Source of the DNA: Candidatus Accumulibacter conexus
Lineage (GTDB): Bacteria; Pseudomonadota; Gammaproteobacteria; Burkholderiales; Rhodocyclaceae
Length of the DNA stretch: 39,157 nucleotides
Assembly: GCA_017592775.1 (NCBI GenBank)
Contig: JAGFNJ010000049.1
Coordinates: 1 to 39,157, forward strand
Direction: 5' to 3'
Part shown: positions 22,232 to 30,134 of the stretch, piece after piece
Layout of the letters: the number at the start of each line of letters is the position of its first letter
How positions within the stretch are numbered: the first letter of the stretch is position 1
The notes under the pieces: generated by a model
The model's input: only the letters and a program-made list of their open reading frames with translations
What the model was told of the DNA's origin: nothing
Databases searched by the model: none
Made by a program: the position numbers and the translations under genes

Positions 22232-22380
22232 TCTGCCGGCGAACTGGAACTGTCTTCAGAACACGGGAACTACCGGCTCTGCAATCAGCGTCCCCCGCTT
22301 GCAGAACGGTTCCGATCTCGGAGTGCAGGAGCGCGCTCTTTACCTTCCGATGATCGGACCCGCATCGCGGTTCAGGGTGC

Positions 22381-22890
22381 TCAGTACGAGATCCTTCCGC
22401 TCAACTCCAGTTGCCCTTGGAAGGTCTGAGTGTTCTCCGTGCCTTCAAGCAAGCCAGAGCCCGTGGCATTGGCAAATCGGCCCGTCCCTCCACTGATGTC
22501 AAAAAGCCCGCTGATCGCGTAGACGGGAAGTTGTGCCGTCGGTATGAACGTCCCCCTGTACGTCAGCTTGAGTTGGTCCCCGTTGGCCGCGGTGAGCGTG
22601 AGCTCCCCATTGTCGAAAGCGTATGACGGCGGGGTGCCAAAGTCGGTGAACTTGATGCAATCGCTCCCGACTCCCGCTACCCGACCGAGATGCGAGGCTC
22701 GGCCAACCACCGCAGTCGTGCCCCTGGCAAAGTACTCCGGCGCGGGGCATGGGCCCCCGGGAGCACCAAGCGTTTCCTGGGCAGCCAGACTGGCCTTGAA
22801 AGGTACGTCTTTCGGGCCCGCCAAGGCGGTCGGTTGCGAGATGGCGATCGCCACGAGGCCAGCCGCAAGCAGGGTTTTCTGTGTGTTCAT
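22381..22890 (-). CDS. Exported hypothetical protein (allene-oxide-cyclase-barrel-like)
   Basis: A 169-aa protein starting at ATG 22890 (MNTQKTLLAAGLVAIAIS) behind GGAG; the longer frame to 23043 is unsupported. Signal peptide cleavage is expected after A-L-A-G near residue 25. The mature domain is beta-rich and ends with ISGLFDISGGTGRFANATGS, then G-L-L-E-G and L-E-L-S-G-R-I-S-Y. The GGTGRFANATG-x-G element is typical of small exported beta-barrels related to allene oxide cyclase or DUF-type lipocalin-like proteins, whose role is unknown. Two cysteines (about 47 and 78) could form a disulfide. It is convergent with the NHL gene and probably periplasmic or secreted. Confidence 0.75.
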   Translation of the reverse strand: MNTQKTLLAAGLVAIAISQPTALAGPKDVPFKASLAAQETLGAPGGPCPAPEYFARGTTAVVGRASHLGRVAGVGSDCIKFTDFGTPPSYAFDNGELTLTAANGDQLKLTYRGTFIPTAQLPVYAISGLFDISGGTGRFANATGSGLLEGTENTQTFQGQLELSGRISY

Positions 22891-23451
22891 GGGTACTCCG
22901 ATCATTCGTAAAGTGAGTCGTTGTTGAACTGCACCGCACCATGCAATGCGCCACTGGAAGAACGCGTTGGCGTGAAATGCGCGGGCACATCGACGCGTGA
23001 CCAGCCCCCGTGGGAGTCGCACCATGGCCGACAGCATGGTCATGCTATGTCAACCGCGCTCATCCAGGCAAGCCATGGGCGGCACCCGTCAAACGCCGAA
23101 CTCGTGTTTGTTCGGATCTGCCGGCGTCGGTTGACGATGGTCGCTGAATGCTGTCGCTGCAGGCCGGCTCGACCCTGCTGGTCATGACATCCCTGGAGCG
23201 GGCTTGCGCATCGAGGCCCTCGGACACGACGCTGCCGTCCACCGTCCCCGGGGGTCGTCATCGTTAGCTGGCTTCCGTCCGCCCTTCGAGCAGTACTGTA
23301 GCCGCGCATCATGTTATCCTTCGCCATCAGCTTCCGGTCACCCACTCGCAAGCGCGCACACTCGGGAGGGACAAGTGGTGTTCAGCACAATCTTGCTCGG
23401 CGTCGGGAAGGCGGCGGTGTCGTGCCAACGGTTTCTGACCCTTTGAACATC
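22891..23451. other. Intergenic region between divergent genes, no gene seen
   Basis: These 561 bp separate the minus-strand exported protein from the secretion operon. Frames on both strands are Arg-rich shadows with no recognisable domain. An extended -10-like TGTTATCCT (ending 23320) lies about 130 bp upstream of the transglycosylase start, without a good -35. The operon promoter is expected here but I cannot fix it. Confidence 0.45.
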
Positions 23452-24120
23452 ATGCGCACGACCGCAACGGCCGATCCGATTCGTGCGCGAGTACGGAGTC
23501 TTCGGACGTTTCCGCTCCTCGCGCTGCTCCTCGCTGGCCTGCTCGCATGCCCGGCGACATCGGCGACCGTCGGCGATGTCTTCGTCTCCTATTCCGCCGA
23601 CGGCGTGCCGAGCTACGCCAGCCACCGCCGGGATGCCAGCTATCGGCTGTTCATCCGCGGCGAGAAGGCTCCCGACGCTCGCAGTCGGGTCGCGCCGCGA
23701 GCGACCACCGGCGACCAGCAACAGGGCCGGCTGCAACTCGCTCCGCTGATCGAGCATTACGCGCGCCTCCATGACGTGCAGCCATCACTGGTCGCGGCGG
23801 TGGTGAGAGTGGAATCGGGGTTCAACATGCGGGCCGTCTCGCCGAAAGGTGCGACCGGCGCCATGCAATTGATGCCGGCAACCGCCGCCCGCTACGGGGT
23901 CACCGATCCCGTGGATGCGGCACAGAACATCGATGCCGGCGTACGCCACCTCAAGGAGTTGCTCGTCCAGCACCAGGGCAACGTCGCGCTGGCGCTGGCG
24001 GCGTACAACGCCGGCCAGGGAGCGGTGGCCAGGCATGGCGGGCGAATTCCGCCGTATCGGGAAACGATGCTCTATGTGCCGGCGGTACTCGCCGAAGCGA
24101 CACGGGGAGCCCGGCAATGA
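23452..24120 (+). CDS. Lytic transglycosylase (SLT domain)
   Basis: A 222-aa exported enzyme starting at ATG 23452 (MRTTATADP). A signal peptide follows (LLALLLAGLLACPATSA). The SLT domain runs from about residue 95 to the end: VAAVVRVESGFNMRAVSPKG contains the catalytic Glu, then ATGAMQLMPATAARYGV, then N-I-D-A-G-V-R-H-L-K and LALAAYNAGQGAV. It cleaves peptidoglycan glycan strands. It is the first gene of the operon, its stop overlapping the gspG start (ATGA), so it probably clears the sacculus for the secretion or pilus machine. The domain is complete. Confidence 0.9.
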   Translation: MRTTATADPIRARVRSLRTFPLLALLLAGLLACPATSATVGDVFVSYSADGVPSYASHRRDASYRLFIRGEKAPDARSRVAPRATTGDQQQGRLQLAPLIEHYARLHDVQPSLVAAVVRVESGFNMRAVSPKGATGAMQLMPATAARYGVTDPVDAAQNIDAGVRHLKELLVQHQGNVALALAAYNAGQGAVARHGGRIPPYRETMLYVPAVLAEATRGARQ

Positions 24121-24611
24121 CCAGACGCACGGCGATCGTCGGCCAGCGACTGCCCGAACACCTGCAGCACGTGAACGCAGGCCGCCCCGGGCAACGTCGC
24201 CAGGTCGGCATCAGCGCTGGCTTCACCCTGCTCGAATTGCTGGTGGTGGTCACCATCATCGGCCTGCTCGCGGCCTATGTCGGCCCGAAGTACTTCTCAC
24301 AGTTGGGCAAGTCCGAACAGGGAGTCGCCAAGGCGCAGGTCGAAGCCTTCGTTCGTGCGCTCGACACCTATCGGCTCGACGTCGGCCAGTATCCGACGAC
24401 CGAGGAGGGGTTGAATGCGCTGTTGACCCGGCCCGGCAACGCTGCCAAATGGAACGGGCCCTATCTCCAGAAAGCGGTGCCACCGGATCCCTGGGGGCGC
24501 CCCTACCTCTACCGGGCTCCGGGAGCCGCCGGGGACTTCGACATCATCTCCTACGGCAAGGACGGCCAGCCCGGGGGGGCCGGCGACGCAGCCGACGTCA
24601 CCAATCAATGA
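24117..24611 (+). CDS. gspG: GspG-type major pseudopilin
   Basis: A 164-aa prepilin. A long leader of ~35 residues ends in the processing site G35/F36: GISAG-FTLLELLVVVTIIG, with Glu at +5. The mature globular part has GKSEQGVAKAQVEAFVRALD, then LDVGQYPTTEEGLNALLTRP, then PPDPWGRPYLYRAPG and FDIISYGKDGQPGG, the calcium-binding loop signature of GspG major pseudopilins. It polymerises at the inner membrane into the pseudopilus that drives substrates through the secretin. The start overlaps the transglycosylase stop; the leader is longer than usual, so a downstream start such as 24186 is possible. Second gene of the operon. Confidence 0.92.
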   Translation: MTRRTAIVGQRLPEHLQHVNAGRPGQRRQVGISAGFTLLELLVVVTIIGLLAAYVGPKYFSQLGKSEQGVAKAQVEAFVRALDTYRLDVGQYPTTEEGLNALLTRPGNAAKWNGPYLQKAVPPDPWGRPYLYRAPGAAGDFDIISYGKDGQPGGAGDAADVTNQ

Positions 24612-24629
24612 CGATGCCGCGGAGCAAGG

Positions 24630-25826
24630 ATGCGCTTTCAGGTTCGTGCCTTATCTCCCGACAATCTGATCGAGACACACACCGTTGACGCCGCAGACGC
24701 CAGCGAAGCCGGCAGGCTGTTGCTGCAGCGGCGGCTGCAACCGCTGTCGATCAAGGCAGCGGGCGGAGTCGCCGCGGAGTCCACCGGCTTTTCGGGTCGC
24801 AGCACCTTTTCCCTGCTGCTGTTCAGCGCCGAATTGCTCGCCCTGCTCGAGGCCGGACTGAGCCTGGTCGAGGCCTTCGAGGCACTGCTCGAGAAGGAAG
24901 CTTCGCCGGTTTCGCGGGGCGTGCTCGAACGTCTGACCGCAGACCTGCGCGAGGGGCTGCGCTTTTCCGCTGCGCTGGCCCGCCAGCCGTCTGTCTTCCC
25001 GGCGCTTTACGTCGGCATCGTCCGGGCTGCAGAGGGAACCAGCGACCTGCCGCGGGCGCTGTCGCGCTACATCGACTACCAGACGCGGCTCGACACGGTC
25101 CGCAACCGGATGCTCAGCGCCGCCATTTACCCGGCCATACTGCTCATCGTTGGCGGTGGCGTCACCTTCTTCCTGATGGGCTACGTCGTTCCCCGCTTCG
25201 CCGGGGTGTATCAGGGGAGCGGCCGCTCCTTGCCGTGGCTGTCACAACTGCTCCTCGACTGGGGACAGTTCGTCGGCCAGCACTCCGGACCCGTATTCGG
25301 CTGCGTGCTGGCCGGGCTGCTCGCCGCTGGCTACTGGCTGCGCCGTTTCGTCCGCAGCGGTCGCTGGGTCGTCGTCCTGACCCGTTTGCCCGGGATCGGT
25401 GAGCGCGTCCGGATCATCGAACTGTCCCGCCTCTACCTGACGACCGGGATGTTGCTCGAGGGCGGCATCCCGATCCTCAGCGCGCTGGACATCGTCGGCA
25501 ATGCCGTCTCACCCACGACGCGTGCCGCACTCCTCGAAGCCCGCCGCATCATCTCCGACGGCGGCACCCTGTCGCAGGCATTCGAGAGCAGCCGGCTGGC
25601 GACACCGATCGCCCTGCGCATGCTGCGGGTCGGCGAGCGGTCGGGGCAGATGGGCGCCATGCTGACGCGATCGGCGCTGTTCTACGAGGGTGAGAGCGCC
25701 CGCTGGATCGAGCGCTTCACCAAGGTTTTCGAGCCGGCCCTGATGACCGCCATCGGCCTCCTCGTCGGGTTGATCGTCATCCTCCTCTACATGCCCATCT
25801 TCGACCTCGCGGGGACGCTGCAATGA
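24630..25826 (+). CDS. gspF: GspF/PilC-type inner-membrane platform protein
   Basis: A 398-aa polytopic protein. Two copies of the T2SSF domain (about 65-190 and 265-390) are joined by membrane helices; examples are LLEAGLSLVEAFEALLEKEA in the first and L-Y-L-T-T-G-M-L-L-E-G-G-I-P-I-L in the second. Hydrophobic helices lie at about 168-190 and 218-235, and the final one (LMTAIGLLVGLIVILLYMPIF) is characteristic of the family. It couples the cytoplasmic ATPase to pseudopilus assembly. The start, ATGCGCTTTC, follows GGAG closely. Its stop overlaps gspE. Confidence 0.95.
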   Translation: MRFQVRALSPDNLIETHTVDAADASEAGRLLLQRRLQPLSIKAAGGVAAESTGFSGRSTFSLLLFSAELLALLEAGLSLVEAFEALLEKEASPVSRGVLERLTADLREGLRFSAALARQPSVFPALYVGIVRAAEGTSDLPRALSRYIDYQTRLDTVRNRMLSAAIYPAILLIVGGGVTFFLMGYVVPRFAGVYQGSGRSLPWLSQLLLDWGQFVGQHSGPVFGCVLAGLLAAGYWLRRFVRSGRWVVVLTRLPGIGERVRIIELSRLYLTTGMLLEGGIPILSALDIVGNAVSPTTRAALLEARRIISDGGTLSQAFESSRLATPIALRMLRVGERSGQMGAMLTRSALFYEGESARWIERFTKVFEPALMTAIGLLVGLIVILLYMPIFDLAGTLQ

Positions 25827-27526
25827 ACGCGCCGATCCCGAACGTCGATGCCGAACTCGGCGACCAGGTCCTGCAGCACGCGCGAAGCCTGGCGCGCAGC
25901 TCCGGACGGTCGCTGGTGACGGAACTCGAGGCGCTGACCGGCACCGATCCGCGGCAACTGGTCGACCAGCTTGCCCGGCGCTTCCACCTGGCGGTGATGG
26001 AGACGACCGAGATGCTGAACCATGCACCGGCATTCGACATCCTGCCACTGGCCAAGGCACAGACGCGCGGTTGCGTGCTGCTGCGTTCGCCGGAAGCGCT
26101 CGCCGACAGCCGGATCATCGGCGTGACACCGGATCCCTTCGATACCGACTGCATGGTCTGGCTGAGCAGCCTGGCCGGTGCGCCGGTTCACTTCTGTCTG
26201 GGACTGGCGGCGGACATCCAGGCCTACCTGTCGAAACACGAAGAGTCCGTGCATGCGGTCCACTCGCTGCTCGACACGGACAACGGCGCACCCGAGCGTT
26301 ACCGGCCGACTGAGGTCCTGAGCTTTGCGTCGGTCAGCGAAGCCGCCAGCCCGGCCGTCAAGCTCGTCAACTCGACCGTTTACGACGCAGTGAAGGCAGC
26401 GGCGAGTGACATTCATCTCGAGAGCACGCCGACCGGCATCGCGATCAAGTACCGCATCGACGGCGTCCTCGATACGGTTGCGCAGATCAGCGGCGTCGCG
26501 CTGGCCGAGCAGGTGATCTCGCGCCTGAAAGTGATGGCCGAACTCGACATCGCCGAGCGACGGACCCCGCAGGACGGCAGTTTCCGCGTCGAGGTCAGTG
26601 GCCGCGACATCGACCTGCGCGTCTCGATCATGCCCAGCATTCACGGTGAGGATGCCGTCGTGCGCATCCTCGACAAGCGCGGCGTCATCGAGGCGCACGG
26701 TTCGCTGACGCTGGCTTCGCTGGGTTTCGACGAGCCTGCGCTGAAAGCACTGCGACGCCTGGCCGGGGAGCCCTACGGAATGCTTCTCGTCACCGGCCCG
26801 ACCGGTTCCGGCAAGACGACGACGCTGTACGGAGCCATTTCCGAGATCAACAACGGTCGCGACAAGATCATCACCATCGAAGACCCGGTTGAATACCAGT
26901 TGCCCGGCGTCCTGCAGATTCCGGTCAACGACCGCAAGGGCCTGACCTTCGCCCGCGGCCTGCGGTCGATCCTGCGCCACGACCCGGACAAGATCATGGT
27001 CGGTGAAATCCGCGACCGCGAGACCGCCGAGATTGCCGTCCAGTCGGCGCTGACCGGGCACCTCGTGCTGACCACCGTCCATGCCAACAACGTCTTCGAT
27101 GTCTTCGGCCGCTTCACCCACATGGGGATCGACCCCTATGCCTTCGCGTCGGCGCTGAACGGCATCTGGGCGCAGCGCCTGCTGCGCGTCAATTGCCCGC
27201 GCTGCAGCGAGTCCTTCGTACCCAGCGATGCCGAACTCGAACGCTTCGTCATCGCCGCCGACGATCTGGCGCGCTTCGACTTCCGTCGCGGCCGTGGCTG
27301 CGGCGACTGTCGCGGCACCGGCTACCGCGGGCGCAAGGCGGTTGCCGAAATCCTCAACCTGAACGACGAGTTGCGCGAACTGATCATCGAGAAGCGGCCG
27401 ATCCGGCAGCTCAAGGAAGCGGCGTTCCGCAGCGGTACCCGCAGCCTGACCGAAGCCGCGCTGCGACTGGTCGCGAAAGGTGAAACAACGCTCGACGAGC
27501 TGCGCCGTGTCACGCTTTCAGGCTGA
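25823..27526 (+). CDS. gspE: GspE/PilB-type secretion ATPase
   Basis: A 567-aa traffic ATPase. The N-terminal domain (about 1-150) is of the MshEN/GspE-N type. The ATPase domain has Walker A GPTGSGKTTTLYGAI (about 325-339), Asp box ITIEDPVEYQLPG, Walker B with DPDKIMVGEIRDRETAE and His box LVLTTVHANNVFD. A C4 zinc motif, CPRCSESF ... CGDCRGTGYRGR (about 459-501), sits in the C-terminal part. ATP hydrolysis here drives pseudopilin polymerisation together with GspF. All catalytic motifs look intact. The start ATGA overlaps gspF. The zinc motif favours an assembly ATPase (GspE/PilB/MshE) over a retraction ATPase (PilT), and no retraction ATPase is in the window. Confidence 0.95.
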   Translation: MNAPIPNVDAELGDQVLQHARSLARSSGRSLVTELEALTGTDPRQLVDQLARRFHLAVMETTEMLNHAPAFDILPLAKAQTRGCVLLRSPEALADSRIIGVTPDPFDTDCMVWLSSLAGAPVHFCLGLAADIQAYLSKHEESVHAVHSLLDTDNGAPERYRPTEVLSFASVSEAASPAVKLVNSTVYDAVKAAASDIHLESTPTGIAIKYRIDGVLDTVAQISGVALAEQVISRLKVMAELDIAERRTPQDGSFRVEVSGRDIDLRVSIMPSIHGEDAVVRILDKRGVIEAHGSLTLASLGFDEPALKALRRLAGEPYGMLLVTGPTGSGKTTTLYGAISEINNGRDKIITIEDPVEYQLPGVLQIPVNDRKGLTFARGLRSILRHDPDKIMVGEIRDRETAEIAVQSALTGHLVLTTVHANNVFDVFGRFTHMGIDPYAFASALNGIWAQRLLRVNCPRCSESFVPSDAELERFVIAADDLARFDFRRGRGCGDCRGTGYRGRKAVAEILNLNDELRELIIEKRPIRQLKEAAFRSGTRSLTEAALRLVAKGETTLDELRRVTLSG

Positions 27527-28361
27527 GCGCCTGCTGCTCGGCTGCACGGCCTCGAGCGCCGTCGTCGTTGCCGGCGATGCTTCAGCCGCCTGCCAAGTGG
27601 TGGCGCAGACGACTGCCGAGCCACCGCCAACTGCCTCGGTGGCCGCATTGTGTGCGGCACTGGGCGAGCTGAAACCGGCACGACCCGCTGCCGGCGCACG
27701 TCGCACCGAGCTGCACGTCACCGTCGATGACGGCCTGGTGCGCAGCTACGTCGTCACGCCACCGAACGGCGCACGCGATCTGCAGGAGCTGCGGGCCGCC
27801 GCTGCCGCGCGCTTTGCCGTGCTCTACGGCGAATCTGCGGAGCCATGGCTGCTCGCCGCCGACTGGCAGGCGAGCGCACCGTTCATCGCCAGCGCACTGC
27901 CGCGACAGCTCTGTCGGCAACTCGACAGCCTCGCCCGGACGAATCGCTGGCAACTCGGATCGGTGTGTCCGGCACTGGTCCGCAGCTGGAATCGCGAGCC
28001 GCTCGCGGTCCCCGACGACGGTTGGCTGATCGTCGGCTTCGGGCTGACGCTGACCCTCGCCCACACCTGCAACGCCCAACCCGTCGCCCTGCGCACCGAG
28101 CGCCTGCCGGCGGCCCCCGGACTGGCCGAGCTCGCGACGCTGCTCGAACAGGAGCGCCTGCGAACGCCGTTGCCGGCAGAAGCACACGTCCGGCAACGGC
28201 TGTCATGGACGGGAGCAGCCGACTGGCTGCCGCAAGCGGCCACAGTGGCCGGGCTGGCCTCGCGCACGGATGCCCACGACAGCCGCACGAGCAACTTCGC
28301 CAGCCTGTCGGACGACTGCCGGGTCGCCGTTCAATTGGCGCTCGCCGGCGGTCAGCGATGA
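27507..28361 (+). CDS. Operon-specific cytoplasmic protein, possible PilM/GspL-cyto equivalent
   Basis: A 284-aa protein starting at GTG 27507 (SRFQAERLLLG) inside the end of gspE; another GTG at 27480 is equally possible. It is Ala/Leu/Arg-rich with no signal peptide or membrane helix and few recognisable motifs; WLIVGFGLTLTLAHTCNAQP is one hydrophobic strand stretch. In pilus and T2SS-like operons the slot just before a PilN-like gene is held by PilM or the cytoplasmic part of GspL/MshI, an actin-like fold that binds the ATPase. That assignment is by position and is not supported by a visible ATPase motif. Its stop overlaps the next start (ATGA). Confidence 0.7.
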   Translation: MSRFQAERLLLGCTASSAVVVAGDASAACQVVAQTTAEPPPTASVAALCAALGELKPARPAAGARRTELHVTVDDGLVRSYVVTPPNGARDLQELRAAAAARFAVLYGESAEPWLLAADWQASAPFIASALPRQLCRQLDSLARTNRWQLGSVCPALVRSWNREPLAVPDDGWLIVGFGLTLTLAHTCNAQPVALRTERLPAAPGLAELATLLEQERLRTPLPAEAHVRQRLSWTGAADWLPQAATVAGLASRTDAHDSRTSNFASLSDDCRVAVQLALAGGQR

Positions 28362-28948
28362 AAGCGCTGCAGATCGACTTCACGGAGCGCCCGCCATGGC
28401 GCCTCCCGGCCGCCACGCGCCAGCGCCGGATTCTGGCTGCCGCTGGCGTGGTGACGGCACTCGCCTGGACCGCCGTCCTCTGGTGGTGGCAGCTGCTCGA
28501 CCAGCGGCTCGCCGAGACGACGCAGGCGATCACACTGGCGCGTCAGGAGATCGTCGCCCGCACCCCGCCGCCACCGCCGCCACTGCTTCTCTCCGAGCAG
28601 CAGGTCGTCGCCATCAATCGCATCGTCGAACAACTGAATACGCCTTGGCCGGCCCTGCTGGACGGCTTCGAACGCGTCGCCGGCGCCGACGTCGCCCTGC
28701 TGCAGATCGAGCCGGATCATCGTCGGCACGTCGTCAAGGGCGTCGCCGAGGCCAAGGATCATCAGCGGATGCTCGACTACCTCGAACAGCTCGGCTCCGT
28801 CGCACCATTCAATGGCGCCATGGTCACCCGGCACGAGGTCAACGAACGTGATCCCAATCGACCGCTGCGCTTCATGTTCGAGGCGCTGCTCGCCGACGCG
28901 ACAGCGGGTGCTGCCGGCGCGAGCGAGCAGGAAGGGATCAGCGAGTGA
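28358..28948 (+). CDS. PilN/GspL-C-like inner membrane assembly protein
   Basis: A 196-aa bitopic protein starting at ATG 28358 (MKALQIDFTERPPWR). A short cytoplasmic N-terminus with the PilN-like IDF motif leads to one helix (ILAAAGVVTALAWTAVLWWW, about 26-45), then a periplasmic coiled coil and a ferredoxin-like domain (TPWPALLDGFERVAGADVAL, ALLQIEPDHRRHVVKGVAEA). In pilus systems PilN links PilM in the cytoplasm to PilO in the periplasm. The proline run (about 73-78) is a hinge. Both ends overlap neighbouring genes by ATGA-type junctions. Confidence 0.85.
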   Translation: MKALQIDFTERPPWRLPAATRQRRILAAAGVVTALAWTAVLWWWQLLDQRLAETTQAITLARQEIVARTPPPPPPLLLSEQQVVAINRIVEQLNTPWPALLDGFERVAGADVALLQIEPDHRRHVVKGVAEAKDHQRMLDYLEQLGSVAPFNGAMVTRHEVNERDPNRPLRFMFEALLADATAGAAGASEQEGISE

Positions 28949-29571
28949 ACGCGCCGAAACGGATCGCCGATCGCCTGCGGCTGCTCACCGATCTCTGGCT
29001 TCATCGGCACGGCCCGTGGTGGCTGCTGCTCGCCGGCGCCATGGCGGGGTTGCTGGCTTGCGTCGTGATCGTCCTGCCGCGGCTGCATACGGAGCTGGCG
29101 GCGAGACTGCCGGTCCTCGACGAACTGCAGGCACGGCTGGCGAACAGCCAGGAGTCCGCCGCTCCGACAGCGGCTGCCGCCCCTGCTGCGGCATCGAACT
29201 ACCGGGCGTTCAGGGACGCGCTGGCTCTGGATGACGAGGTCCTGCCGACCATCAAGACCATACTCGACGCGGCGGCGAGGCATCACCTGACCACTACCCG
29301 GGCCGAGTACCTGCGGGCCGCCGATGCCCATGCGCAGGCGGCGAGGCTACAGATGACGGTGCCGGTCAAGGGCCGTTATGCGGACATCAGGAGCTGGGTC
29401 GAGGAAATCCTGCGCACGCAGGCGCCGGTGGCGCTCAACGAACTCGCCTTCAAACGCGAGGAAATCGGTCTCAGCCAGGTCGAGGCCAAGGTACGGCTGA
29501 CCATCTGGCACCGGCCGCCGGTCCCGGGCGAACACCGCCGCCTGCCTGACATGGACGCCGTCGACCCATGA
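28945..29571 (+). CDS. PilO/GspM-like inner membrane assembly protein
   Basis: A 208-aa bitopic protein. An N-terminal basic segment (MNAPKRIADRLRLL) precedes a helix around residues 25-50 (WWLLLAGAMAGLLACVVIVL), then a periplasmic coiled coil (LAARLPVLDELQARLANSQE) and an alpha/beta domain ending ALNELAFKREEIGLSQVEAK and VRLTIWHRPP. This is the standard PilO/GspM plan. It would pair with the PilN-like protein to form the periplasmic ring support. It overlaps the upstream stop (ATGA at 28945 within GTGA) and the downstream start. The order N then O matches type IV pilus alignment operons. Confidence 0.85.
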   Translation: MNAPKRIADRLRLLTDLWLHRHGPWWLLLAGAMAGLLACVVIVLPRLHTELAARLPVLDELQARLANSQESAAPTAAAAPAAASNYRAFRDALALDDEVLPTIKTILDAAARHHLTTTRAEYLRAADAHAQAARLQMTVPVKGRYADIRSWVEEILRTQAPVALNELAFKREEIGLSQVEAKVRLTIWHRPPVPGEHRRLPDMDAVDP

Positions 29572-30134
29572 GCCGCCGTCACCTTCTGTTGCTGTCACTG
29601 CTTCTGCTGGCCGCCTATCTGGCGCTGTTTGGCGACAGGACGCCGCAGGGCGAACCTGCTGATGGTGTCGTCCAGCCGACCCCGGCACGAGGCAGGAGCC
29701 CTGCCGGCGCGCGCGCAACAGCGCCAGCGGAGAGCCGTCCGATGGTTGCGCGATCCGGTGCCGGCAAGAGCCCGTCGACGACCGAGGTCGCGGCATTGAT
29801 TCCGCGCGACCAGCTGATTCCGACAGCCGGCGATGACCAGGCGACCCGTGATCTCTTCCCCTCGCTGAGCTGGACGCCACCGCCGCCAAAGGAATTGCCG
29901 CTGCCGAAAGCGAAACCGGTGGCGCCGCCGATCCCCTTCGCCTATCTCGGCAAGAAGCTGGAAGGCGGACAGTGGGAGGTCTATCTCGGGCGCGGTGACG
30001 AAGTCCTGATCGTTCGCGAAGGAATGGATCTGGCCGGCACCTACCAGGTCAAGAGCATCAAGCCGCCAACGCTGACGCTGCTGTACCTGCCCCTGAAACA
30101 ACTGCAAACGGTCGCCATTGGAGGATCGCAATAG
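29568..30134 (+). CDS. PilP/GspC-like periplasmic linker protein
   Basis: A 188-aa protein starting MSRRHLLLLSLLLLAAYLAL, a signal anchor. A long proline/alanine-rich linker (about 28-120) follows, then a compact beta domain with PFAYLGKKLEGGQWEVYLGR, then GDEVLIVREGMDLAGTYQV and P-P-T-L-T-L-L-Y-L-P-L. This resembles the homology region of GspC or PilP, which contacts the secretin N0 domain. It therefore links the inner-membrane complex to the secretin encoded next. Its stop (TAG, 30132-30134) overlaps the secretin GTG start by one base. Confidence 0.85.
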   Translation: MSRRHLLLLSLLLLAAYLALFGDRTPQGEPADGVVQPTPARGRSPAGARATAPAESRPMVARSGAGKSPSTTEVAALIPRDQLIPTAGDDQATRDLFPSLSWTPPPPKELPLPKAKPVAPPIPFAYLGKKLEGGQWEVYLGRGDEVLIVREGMDLAGTYQVKSIKPPTLTLLYLPLKQLQTVAIGGSQ